NCBI GenBank assembly: GCA_030267965.1
Contig: BRYA01000558.1
Span: 1-38,650 of the forward strand
Direction: 5' to 3'
DNA: 38,650 bases
From: Triparma columacea
Lineage: Eukaryota > Sar > Bolidophyceae > Parmales > Triparmaceae
Under the pieces are notes generated by a model, which did no database searches, was not told the origin of the DNA, and worked only from the letters and a program-made list of their open reading frames with translations. Positions 1 to 7,776 of this stretch are shown one piece after another. Positions within the stretch are counted from its first letter, which is position 1; each line of letters opens with the position of its first letter. A program made the translations under genes and the position numbers.

Positions 1-1066
1 AGTAGGGAGAAGGGCACGTATTGTGGATGGTGATGGTTCCAGAAAGCCTGTAAATATCATCACCATTTCCTGAGTCTACTGTGTTTCCATTGAAGCTTGT
101 TCCGTAGACATTGATAGTTCCACTCCAAACAACAATTGCTCCACCTCCCCAATCACTACTTGTAGCTCTATTGTTGGAAAAAACTAAGAGGTCCAAGTCG
201 ACTATGGCATCACCCCCAATGTAAACCCCTCCACCACGACTAGCATACCCCTTGTCGAAGGTGAGAGCTCGGAGAATAAGTGTACCACTCCCAGTTCCAT
301 ACACCCATATTACTCTTCTTTCATTCTCTCCATCCAACACACAGCTTGCGTTGTCCTCCACACACTTGACCTCTCCATTCAAGTCATCTGTGTACAGCAT
401 GCTATTACTACTTGCACAAGTCCCCTCTGAGCATTTATACGACCCATCAGCTAGAACCGTAGAGTCACCATTCGCCATGATGGAGTTGCCAGTGTTACTA
501 CCACCATTACTGACCGTGTTGAACAGCCCGTTCATATCGACCACATTCACCTCAGCCAACGACCTCCCTCCGACTAGGACTAAGCAGGTCCAAAAGATTA
601 GGCAAATATGAGACACTTTCACTTGGCTGCATTGCTTAGATTTCTTGGTATTTTGGTAAGGATGAAATGGAATCCAATGTTTCAGTCTTTCTCCAAATGG
701 TCTCATTTCTCCTGCCCAGCCATCTTTCGCCTGAAACCACCTTCCTCCACTCTTCCAGACCGACGCAATGCACGCCTTCGGTCCTCTAATCTCGAATATG
801 AACCACGAGGCAATATAGAGGATGAGAAAAGGAAGAAGAATGAAAGTGTAGTTCAATCCTCCCTCTGAGTAGACGTTGTCCCCGAGGAAATGGCACAACG
901 CACCGTACCCCCCACGATTACTCTCTTGACAGAAGTTCTTGCAAAGATTGATGGGAAAGCTTTGGCTGTATTCCAACCAAGTACCCTCGCAAACAGTGCA
1001 GTCATCAACTAACGCCTGGTTATGAGATTCGTACATGGCCCCGCTGCTATTGAAGCTGCTTGACAT
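1..1066 (-). CDS. Polymorphic-membrane-protein-like beta-helix surface protein (3' end cut by window)
   Basis: Minus-strand reading frame is open from an in-frame stop at 1142-1144 to the window edge. I start it at the ATG at 1066; a second ATG lies at 1036. The first ~130 residues are Cys-rich (DDCTVCEG, CKNFCQES) and carry a hydrophobic segment (about 20 residues, FILLPFLILYIASWFIF). A second hydrophobic stretch (CLIFWTCLVLVGG) follows, then Gly/Asn-rich repeats: RGGGVYIGG, then WGGGAIVVWSGTINVYGTSF and GNGDDIY..GTITIHNTCPSPY. These are short beta-helix coils like those of Pmp-type or pectate-lyase-fold surface proteins. Inference: membrane-anchored or secreted beta-helix protein of unknown role. 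An acceptor-like CTCAG at about 1123 preceded by a pyrimidine tract suggests an upstream 5' exon, so the true start may lie further upstream. The C-terminus is outside the window. Confidence 0.6.
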   Translation of the reverse strand, partial: MSSSFNSSGAMYESHNQALVDDCTVCEGTWLEYSQSFPINLCKNFCQESNRGGYGALCHFLGDNVYSEGGLNYTFILLPFLILYIASWFIFEIRGPKACIASVWKSGGRWFQAKDGWAGEMRPFGERLKHWIPFHPYQNTKKSKQCSQVKVSHICLIFWTCLVLVGGRSLAEVNVVDMNGLFNTVSNGGSNTGNSIMANGDSTVLADGSYKCSEGTCASSNSMLYTDDLNGEVKCVEDNASCVLDGENERRVIWVYGTGSGTLILRALTFDKGYASRGGGVYIGGDAIVDLDLLVFSNNRATSSDWGGGAIVVWSGTINVYGTSFNGNTVDSGNGDDIYRLSGTITIHNTCPSPY

Positions 1067-1478
1067 TCCCTCCTCCAGATGGGAATGTTTTTCTGAAGAC
1101 CACAAGAGAGGTGGACTGCTGAGGTGCGGGAAGAAGGTAGTTCAGGTGGGGGGGCAGGGGGGGAGGGGGCGGATGGGAGGGGCGTAAGTAACGGTGAATG
1201 TGTGTGTTTGATGATGTGATAAGAATGAAAAATGCAGTTCCCCACCCCCCCCACCGTACGACCTAGGAGGCAGTTTTTAACCTCCTTACCTTGTTAAAAT
1301 CGAATGTGTAGGTCAAATTATACAAATGGAATATAATATACTCCGATTACACGGCGCGTTGTGACAATAAACGGATTAAAGCTTCAAAATTAGCAAGGAG
1401 AACAGGGCTTTTGAGCGCATCTGCCGAATTCCTGCTGTCGGCTTCTCGGCTTCCTAAATAGCTGTTGACTTGAAGAAA
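1067..1478. promoter_or_regulatory. Divergent intergenic region between Pmp-like and ABA4-like genes
   Basis: About 410 bp between two divergently read genes. On the minus strand it holds a C-rich tract (1140-1250) before a CTCAG acceptor-like site and, further out, an ACAAG|GTAAGG donor-like site near 1290, which suggests a 5' leader intron for the beta-helix gene. The plus-strand side (about 1310-1478) is A/T-richer and presumably carries the promoter of the ABA4-like gene. No classical TATA box or recognised operator was seen. Confidence 0.35.
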
Positions 1479-2231
1479 ATGAACCCTGATAATATCTTCC
1501 CGCTTCTCAACGGGGTGTTAGTCGGTTGGGGTTTGCTCCTCTTGCGTCCTCGCTGGGAGCGCACCCCCGCAATAACCCTCCTGATTGCCCAATGTTATGC
1601 CGTTGCCTATTCCGGCATCCTTTTCTTCCGCGCAATAGTGGACCCTACCCCCTTCCCTTCCGGTGGAAGTTTCTCCACCCTCTCCGGCGTGGCCGCAATC
1701 TTCTCCGACCGCCCCTCCCTCCTCGCCGGCTGGACGCATTACATTTCCTTCGACCTCCTCGTGGGTAGGTACTGCCTGCTTGACAGTCAAAAGAGGGGAA
1801 TTCCGCACTACATGTTCGCCCCGGTCCTGCCGATCCTGCTCTTGGTCGGACCCGCGGGCCTCGCAGCGTACGGTCTCCTCACTGCCCTCTGGAGCGCCCC
1901 CAAGAAGAGGCCTGGTCGCCCCAAGGGTTCCTCAGACAAGACCACCAGGAAGACCTCCAAGGCCCCCAAGTCCCCCAAGCCTTCCAAGGCCCCCAAGGCC
2001 AGCGCCGAAGCTGCCCCCCCCTCCTCCACGAAGAAGAAGAATTCCTCACGCCCCAAGAAGTCTACCCCCTCCTCCCCTTCCTCCCCCTTGACCCCCCGCT
2101 CATCGAAAAGGCAGAGCAGGGCACCAGAGGCTTTCAAGGCCGACTTCTCGTCGGTGTGGTCGAAGTCAAACCCATACGAGGTGGAGCCCCCGAGGTCCGC
2201 AAGCAGGGAACCTGGGAAGAGAAAAAGGTAA
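1479..2231 (+). CDS. ABA4-like (DUF4281) four-helix membrane protein with AT-hook/basic C-terminal tail
   Basis: 250 residues from the ATG at 1479; the frame is closed by a TAA at 1455 just upstream. Residues 1-140 contain hydrophobic helices and the DUF4281 signature GWTHYISFDLLVGRYCLLD...RGIPHYMFAPVL...LLVGPAGLAAYGLL, close to plant ABA4, which is needed for neoxanthin synthesis in plastids. Odd points: no signal or transit peptide precedes the first helix, so plastid location is not evident. The last ~110 residues are a Lys/Pro/Ser-rich tail opening with the AT-hook-like KKRPGRPKGSS and repeated (K/A)PK.SK motifs, ending in GKRKR. That tail is not part of the ABA4 family and resembles DNA-binding linker-histone tails. 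The family call is fairly firm; carotenoid function is an inference. The stop codon is followed by AATAAATAAATTAAA, a likely poly(A) signal region. Confidence 0.75.
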   Translation: MNPDNIFPLLNGVLVGWGLLLLRPRWERTPAITLLIAQCYAVAYSGILFFRAIVDPTPFPSGGSFSTLSGVAAIFSDRPSLLAGWTHYISFDLLVGRYCLLDSQKRGIPHYMFAPVLPILLLVGPAGLAAYGLLTALWSAPKKRPGRPKGSSDKTTRKTSKAPKSPKPSKAPKASAEAAPPSSTKKKNSSRPKKSTPSSPSSPLTPRSSKRQSRAPEAFKADFSSVWSKSNPYEVEPPRSASREPGKRKR

Positions 2232-2306
2232 GAAAATAAATAAATTAAAACCCGACCATCAAAAGTCTGGGTTGATGTCCTGTGAATGTGTAATTAAGGT
2301 TTATTG

Positions 2307-2341
2307 GGGGAGAGGAGAGAGGGAGCAAGAGAGGAGAGAAC

Positions 2342-2382
<41 letters not shown>

Positions 2383-2414
2383 GGAACGAAGAGAGAGAGA
2401 GAGAGAGAAAGAGG
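2307..2414. repeat. (GA)n microsatellite
   Basis: Interrupted GA dinucleotide tract in the short gap between two convergent 3' ends. Pure runs lie at about 2343-2379 and 2389-2407. No gene is seen in 2232-2529. Confidence 0.9.
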
Positions 2415-2529
2415 TTAAACAACATAACATTTTGCGTTGCGCAACAACACCACACAATTGTTGAGTGAAGAAAGATCCTCCACCCCCCCCGCGCTCCAGG
2501 GTGCCCTTAAAATCCCCACCCCCCCCCCT

Positions 2530-3327
2530 TCACATGTCCAGCGCCGCCATAATTTTCCCCAACGCCGCCTGTGCAATGACAACCTGTTTCTTGCTCTCGT
2601 CCAGGTACTTAAGCACCTCCTCCTTCCCCCCCCCCGGGTTGTACTCCCCGAACTGGCTGATGAACGCCATGCTGTTGCTCATGTTCATGGCCGTGTTCCA
2701 GTCCTCCGTCGCTTCAAAGAAGCTCTCCAGTTTATCCTGCGGAAGGTCCAGGTTCTTCACCTTCGCGAACACCTTCTCGATCTGAAATAAAGGGTCCGTT
2801 GTGCTGCGGAGGCCCATGTAACGACGGACGGGCTCGGCGTCGCGCTTGCACTCACCGCCGTTCTCCCTGCAAACGGTGGTCTCAGAGTCCCAGTGGGATA
2901 GGAGGTAGTCGATGCCCTCCGCTCCTTTCCGTATCCTATCCTTGTCAGCTTGTGTGGGCCCACCGGCAGCCTGAGCGCTCTCTGTGAATGCTGCTTGCGC
3001 GAGGGTGGTTGTCATGAGGACCCCTGCTGTGATTCCGAATCCTCTTCTTGTTGATGTATTTTGAGTGGATGATTGGGTGTTTGATTGAGATTGAGTGGAT
3101 GAAAGTGAAGAAGAACTACTAGATGTACGAGGAAAGAGAGAAGAGGAATGGATAAAAGAGGAGGAAAAGGCAGGAGAGAGAGGAGGCGATGAGGTGGCTT
3201 TCTGAGATACATGGAAAGAGAGGGGACTCCTTCCATTGGATAATAAATTGTAGGACAGTGATGAGGAGATTATAAGGGTAGAGATAAGGATATAGACGTG
3301 TAGAGTAGCTTGTGAGTATAGATACAT
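2530..3327 (-). CDS. Thylakoid-lumen photosystem II extrinsic-type protein (Psb31-like)
   Basis: About 265 residues from the ATG at 3327 (an in-frame ATG at 3360 would add 11). The leader is three-part. A hydrophobic signal peptide (VYILISTLIISSSLS) targets the ER. A Ser/Thr-rich transit region of ~60 residues follows. Then comes TRRGFGITAGVLMTT..AQA, a twin-arginine lumen signal with an AQA-A cleavage site. The mature part (~150 residues) is helical and begins near ADKDRIRKGAEGIDYLL. It includes ETTVCRENGGECKRDAEPVR, LRSTTDPLFQIEKVF and SQFGEYNPGGGKEEVLKYL, which I recognise as a conserved ochrophyte lumenal protein resembling diatom Psb31, a four-helix PSII extrinsic subunit. Targeting is read directly; the exact family name is less sure. 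It is divergent from another plastid-targeted gene 128 bp away, so co-regulation is likely. No introns. Confidence 0.72.
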   Translation of the reverse strand: MYLYSQATLHVYILISTLIISSSLSYNLLSNGRSPLSFHVSQKATSSPPLSPAFSSSFIHSSSLFPRTSSSSSSLSSTQSQSNTQSSTQNTSTRRGFGITAGVLMTTTLAQAAFTESAQAAGGPTQADKDRIRKGAEGIDYLLSHWDSETTVCRENGGECKRDAEPVRRYMGLRSTTDPLFQIEKVFAKVKNLDLPQDKLESFFEATEDWNTAMNMSNSMAFISQFGEYNPGGGKEEVLKYLDESKKQVVIAQAALGKIMAALDM

Positions 3328-3455
3328 GATGAAATAGGATTGTTGGGCGGATTGTTTCATTCCAGCATCTGATTTTCTCATCATATCCTTAATATCATCA
3401 AATATCATCCAATAACAAAGACTAACGAACACTAAGATTACAGCAAATCTACAAT
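3328..3455. promoter_or_regulatory. Compact bidirectional promoter between two plastid-protein genes
   Basis: Only 128 bp separate the start codons of the lumenal PSII-type gene (-) and the DUF1275 gene (+). The stretch is A/T-rich with several ATCATC/AATATCATC repeats (3376-3411). Inference from geometry: a shared bidirectional promoter. Confidence 0.45.
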
Positions 3456-4826
3456 ATGTACATCAGCACCATCACTTCCATCATTTCCATAATTTCCATC
3501 ATCCTTTGTACCTGCGACTTTGCTTTCCCCTTCTCTCCCTCTCATTCCAACGTTGGAATCCGCTCAAATTTCCATCAATCACATCTATACTTAACTTCAA
3601 AACCACAATATGTAAACCAATCTTACAAACAACACCTACATCAATCAAAGAAACCCTTCAAACCCTCTCTTCCCGACACCTCATCCAATAACTCCCCCAA
3701 AATATCCCACTCCACAACTCTCTTCTCAACCGCCCTACCCCAAACATCAACCACCCCAATAACCCTCCCCCCCCTCTCCCCCCCCTCTCCTCCACCCCCC
3801 ACCTCAAAACGTATAATATTCGGTCTCTCCTTAACCGCTGGTTTAGCCGACGTCTCCCTCTTCCGTTCCACTGCAGCCTTCCCTACAATGATGACGGGTA
3901 ACACAATGAAGTTTCTCGATGCCTTCCTAAACGGCCGAATCAACGACGCTTTATTCTTCGCAAGTTTAGTAGGGATATATACAGTTGCTACGGCGGGGTA
4001 TAAGATTGTTAGTAATGGCGTAGAGAAGAGAGGGGAGATGGGAGGACGGGTTAGGATGAGCACACCGAGACTTCTTTCACCGATAGGTAAGGGGAGGGGG
4101 GGGGGGTTGGGGCGAGGGGTGAAGGTTGTGTGCGGTGAAGGTTGTGTGGGTTGAAGGTTGTGTCGGGTGAAGGTTGTGTGCTCCGGTGAAGAGGTAGCTC
4201 CCACAACGTAGAGACACGCTTAATGGTTCAACGCCAGCATCGCTTGAACTGAGATCAAACAACTACCCCGAGGAGGAACAAAACTCCAAACCCTCCAAAA
4301 AGTTTTTCGTAACATCCTCCCCCTCACCTCCCTAACCTCCCTCCTTCCCCCCTAACCTCCTTCCTTCCCCCCTCCCCTCCCCTCTCCTCCCCTTCTCCTA
4401 GTCCTATTCCTCTTCCTTCTCTCCGATCACATGTACCCCTCCCCTCGTCCAACTCTCCGTCTCCTATCCTTCGCCTTCGGTTTAATAAACGCCTGCTCAA
4501 TCGAGTCCGCCGGTACAATAACCTGCATGCTAACCGGCCACATGCACAAGCTCGCAAACGCCTTCGTAGAAGACGGTAAAATCACCAACACAAAAATACT
4601 AAGGAGGAGCCTCGCCGTACTCGGGGGTTTCTGTATAGGCGCAGGGCTGGCGGTTTTGGGGGAGGGGTGGGTGCCGGGGTATTTTAGGAGAGGGATTAGG
4701 AGCACGTTGGGGGGGATGTACTTTGTGATTATGGCGGTCATGAACGATAAGGGGGGGGTGGATACGAACGTACTGGGGAGGAGGGAATGCGTTATTGATG
4801 AGTATGATGCGGGATGCAAGGAATGA
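3456..4826 (+). CDS. Plastid-targeted DUF1275 (YoaK-type) membrane protein, two exons
   Basis: Exons 3456-4086 and 4402-4826, joined in frame (G|GTAAGG donor, CTCCTAG acceptor), give about 351 residues. The N-terminus is a signal peptide (TSIISIISIILCT) ending in DFAFPF, which resembles the ASAFAP cleavage motif of red-lineage plastid proteins, then a Ser/Pro/Thr-rich transit region of ~95 residues. Exon 1 then has the DUF1275 hallmarks: SLTAGLADVSLF and FPTMMTGNTMKF, and helix ALFFASLVGIYTVATAGY. Exon 2 supplies the second half: LLSFAFGLINACSIES..GTITCMLTGHMHKLANAF and helix LAVLGGFCIGAGLAVLG. DUF1275 proteins are polytopic membrane proteins of unknown substrate; a plastid envelope or periplastid location is inferred. 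The intron holds a minisatellite. Confidence 0.8.
4117..4190 (+). repeat. Intronic minisatellite, ~14-bp unit GGTGAAGGTTGTGT
   Basis: About four to five imperfect copies of (G)GTGAAGGTTGTGTG in the DUF1275 intron (4087-4401), directly downstream of the donor. The rest of the intron is C/T-rich (4311-4400) up to the acceptor. Confidence 0.85.
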
Positions 4827-5123
4827 AGAAGGGGCGTAATGGGGGGGGGGTGGGGGGGGGAAGGAGAGAGGGGGTTTGATACAAGCTCTTGGGAGCTTTG
4901 AGAACACACGAAACTTTCACAAAACGAGTACACTTTTTAGCTTTGGTTTATGCGAGTACAAAGCCTAAATCAAATGCTTTGTAACTTGTAATCAACAAAG
5001 ACTCTCAACAAAGCTCACCACCAAAATTCGAAGAAATTCAGGTTTGGCGAATTCAAGGTTTCAGGTTGTCCCATAAAACCTACTACAGTAGCAATATTTG
5101 GACAAAGACAAAGACGCAAGCTG
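4827..5123. other. Intergenic gap, no gene seen
   Basis: 297 bp between tandem plus-strand genes. It contains long G runs (about 4842-4860) just after the DUF1275 stop, then A/T-rich sequence that is presumably the promoter and leader of the zinc-finger gene. No ORF or RNA is supportable. Confidence 0.5.
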
Positions 5124-6740
5124 ATGTCGTGCTTGCCGGTGTCTCCTGGGGAACTAACCCTCCAAATTGACATGTTTGCGCCTAGTATCACCACCACAAT
5201 AGATGAATTCGTGGTGGAAGAAGTAGTATCTGCGGACCTGGGTGTCCTTGCTGGGTTTCAAGGGCACAACAAGGGAAGATCGATAGCAGGTGGTGTAGAT
5301 GGATCGGGAAGCGACCTCGTCGTTGTACAAGACGATGCTGTGATACGGCATGATCTGCTTGTTTGCAAACCATGTGATGAGGATGAGTTTGTGGAGGTTG
5401 TTGCTCAAGGGAAGACCAACAGCAGGAGCAAGGAGAGTAAGAGAGAAACGAGAATGGAATACACTTATGACAATGGCGAAGAAGACTATGACGAGGACGA
5501 TGACTCTTGGGATGGTGATGGTAATGGTGGGGAAAATGATGATGATGAATATAAGCCTGGGTATGATAGTAGCACAATATGGTATACATGCCCGCAAGAG
5601 CGGTGTGAATATAAGGGAAAGATGAGAAGCAGCATTAAGATACACCTTGCTCATATTCACGACATTGGTGTAACCTGGCATGCATGCCCACAAGAGGGTT
5701 GTGAATTTAAGGCGAAGGAGAGAGGTATTCTCAAGAGGCACCTTGCTCTTATTCATGGCATTGGCGTAACGTGGCATAAGTGCCCGCAAGAGAGGTGTGA
5801 ATATAAGGCGAAGGATAGAGCCGTGATCGAGAGGCACCTTGCTCATATTCACGACATTGGTGTAACATGGCATACATGCCCACAAGCGGGTTGTGAATAT
5901 AAGGCGAAGGGGAAAGGCAGCATCAAGCTACACCTTGCCAATTTTCACGATATCGGCGTAACCTGGCATACATGCCCACAAGAGGGTTGTGAATTTAAGG
6001 CGAAGGGGAGAAGCAATATCAAGAGCCACCTTGCCAATATTCACGATATTGGCGTAACCTGGCATAAATGCCCGCAAGAGGGGTGTGAATATAAGACGAA
6101 GACGAAATGCAGTATCAAGTTACACCTTTCTCGTATTCACGACATTGGCGTAACCTGGCATCCATGCCCGCAAGAGGGGTGTCAATATAAGGCGAAGAAG
6201 AAAAGCGAAATCAAGCGCCACCTTGCAGAAGGTCACGACATTGGCGTAACGTGGCATACATGCCCGCAAGAGGGTTGTGAATATAAGGCGAAGGTGAAAC
6301 GCAATCTCAGGTTACACCTTGCTAATATTCACGATATCGGCATAACATGGCATACATGCCCGCAAGAAGGGTGTGAATATAAGACGAAGGAGAGGGGTAT
6401 TCTCAAGAGGCACCTTGCTCATATTCATGACATAGGCGTAACGTGGCATACATGCCCGCAAGAAGGGTGTGAATATAAGGCGAAGGAGAGAGGCAACATC
6501 AAGCAGCACCTTGCTCATGTTCACAATATTGGCGTAACCTGGCATACATGCACGCAAGTGGGGTGTGATTACAAGACGAAGCAGAAAGGCACCCTCAAGG
6601 CCCACCTTGCTAATATTCACAATATTGGCGTAATGTGGCATACATGCCCACAAGAAGGGTGTGAATATAAGGCAAAGCAAAGAGGCGATATCAAGAAGCA
6701 CCTTGCTAATATTCACCGTGAAATTGAAGCGTCTAAGTAG
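5124..6740 (+). CDS. Twelve-finger C2H2 zinc-finger protein
   Basis: 538 residues, single exon. Residues ~1-150 are a unique N-terminus with an acidic stretch (EEDYDEDDDSWDGDGN, ENDDDE). From ~153 to the end there are 12 tandem 32-residue fingers (96-bp DNA repeat, 5580-6718) of pattern C-x4-C-x12-H-x4-H, consensus WHTCPQEGCEYKAK..G.IK.HLAHIH. The spacer DIGVTWH from the last His to the next finger replaces the usual TGEKP linker. Helix positions facing DNA (just before the first His) vary between fingers while the scaffold is almost constant. Family knowledge: such arrays bind DNA or RNA in the nucleus. Start is uncertain: ATG at 5124 has weak context, and the ATG at 5172 (MFAPSITTT) has G at -3. 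Function unknown beyond nucleic-acid binding. Confidence 0.85.
   Translation: MSCLPVSPGELTLQIDMFAPSITTTIDEFVVEEVVSADLGVLAGFQGHNKGRSIAGGVDGSGSDLVVVQDDAVIRHDLLVCKPCDEDEFVEVVAQGKTNSRSKESKRETRMEYTYDNGEEDYDEDDDSWDGDGNGGENDDDEYKPGYDSSTIWYTCPQERCEYKGKMRSSIKIHLAHIHDIGVTWHACPQEGCEFKAKERGILKRHLALIHGIGVTWHKCPQERCEYKAKDRAVIERHLAHIHDIGVTWHTCPQAGCEYKAKGKGSIKLHLANFHDIGVTWHTCPQEGCEFKAKGRSNIKSHLANIHDIGVTWHKCPQEGCEYKTKTKCSIKLHLSRIHDIGVTWHPCPQEGCQYKAKKKSEIKRHLAEGHDIGVTWHTCPQEGCEYKAKVKRNLRLHLANIHDIGITWHTCPQEGCEYKTKERGILKRHLAHIHDIGVTWHTCPQEGCEYKAKERGNIKQHLAHVHNIGVTWHTCTQVGCDYKTKQKGTLKAHLANIHNIGVMWHTCPQEGCEYKAKQRGDIKKHLANIHREIEASK
5580..6718 (+). repeat. 96-bp coding tandem repeat (12 zinc fingers)
   Basis: Twelve direct 96-bp units, each beginning TGGCAT.CATGCCC.CAAGAG and containing CACCTTGC..ATTCACGA. 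High similarity at silent positions suggests recent expansion or gene conversion. Confidence 0.9.
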
Positions 6741-6859
6741 AGTTGATTCATCTTATATTGTGTAGAGTGGAAGCATGCATAAACGAAGCATGCTAAACGA
6801 GGACAAAGAAAGAGGCAATCAAAGTGCCCCTGTTTTCTACTCCCAAACAAGGCGTTTAA

Positions 6860-7153
6860 TTAGTTCCCCCATATTCCGAACCACCCCCTCTTCCCCTCTC
6901 CGTTCCTTTCCTTCTCCTTACCCCTTTCCATATCCCTAATGTTAATCCTCCTCATCTTAACCTTTTTAAATATATCCTCCTCCTCAAGTTCCTCCCCCTT
7001 AGGCGGTCTCCTCTCCTCCGGCGGGAACGTAACGTAACGAGTGGCGGCTACTATCCTCTCCATGTTTGAGGGGGACGCGTAGATACAGGTTGCCACAACG
7101 GGGATGGAGAGGTAGAGACTGAACTTGAAGACTTCTAGGCTGAAACCTCCCAT
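6860..7153 (-). CDS. PET100: PET100-like cytochrome c oxidase assembly protein
   Basis: 97 residues, single exon. It begins MGGFSLEVFKFSLYLSIPVVATCIYA: an amphipathic start and one hydrophobic helix, followed by a ..YVTFPPEERRPP motif and a highly charged Lys/Glu/Arg tail. This matches PET100, a small inner-mitochondrial-membrane protein that assembles the nuclear-encoded subunits of complex IV. Known members start MG.KLE.FR/K, have a single helix and a charged tail with a PPE motif. Usual length is 70-110 residues, so the size fits. The tail RDMERGKEKERNGEGKRGWFG is poorly conserved. Alternative: another small single-helix mitochondrial assembly factor. Confidence 0.68.
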   Translation of the reverse strand: MGGFSLEVFKFSLYLSIPVVATCIYASPSNMERIVAATRYVTFPPEERRPPKGEELEEEDIFKKVKMRRINIRDMERGKEKERNGEGKRGWFGIWGN

Positions 7154-7776
7154 GGTTCGTTGATGGAGGGTGTGGGAGGGGAGGAGGAGTAGAGGGAAGG
7201 AGTGGGGGGAAGAGTAGAGGGAAGGATTGAAGTTGTAGGAGAGAATGAGTCACCCGGAAGTGTGTTTTTTGGAAGTGGTGATGATGGTGTATAGAGGTGT
7301 TGTATATGGTAGTATAGAGTAGTATAGAGTAGTATAGAGTAGTAGAGAGGAGTATATGCAGCACTGTAGGTTTAAGGGGAAAAGAAAGGGTTAAAGCAAA
7401 TTGCTCTTTGTTTTCCTCTCCACTTTTGCCAACTTGATGATTGATAGGAAAGGGGGGAAAATAATGTTTGATAACAAACGACAAAGGTCAAGGCGATCGA
7501 ACGCTTCTGCGACAAGCACGGCGAAGACTGAGATACACGTCTCAATGCTATACATTTTTGATATTTTTGAGAATAAAGGCGAATTAGTTAAAACTCAAGC
7601 CCCTTTGGTTTGGTCCTCAGCGACCCAAACCCCACCTCAAATCTTAGAGACTCCCAACATTCAATCTAGGTATTGTGTCTGTCTCTTGATCACATCACCC
7701 ATTTCACGTCCCCCGTTTCAAATCCCCCCTTTCACAGGCCCACTGCGAAAGGAACGCATGGACTGATGCCACCACT
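7154..7776. other. Intergenic region with AGTATAGAGT repeats and a duplicated 3' flank
   Basis: No convincing gene. At 7296-7346 there are four copies of GTATAGAGTA-type repeats upstream of the PET100-like gene. At about 7460-7711 the sequence (GTTTGATAACAAA, then ATTGTGTCTGTCTCTTGAT and CCATTTCACGTCC) matches 9590-9692, the 3' flank of the second leader-sharing gene. The flank of this gene pair is therefore duplicated too. A plus-strand ORF at 7401-7766 has no protein-like features and is disregarded. Confidence 0.5.

Noticed and set aside
7401..7766. 121-codon plus-strand ORF
   Set aside because: It lies in the duplicated 3' flank of the leader-sharing genes, and the related region at 9590-9720 is not open in the same way.
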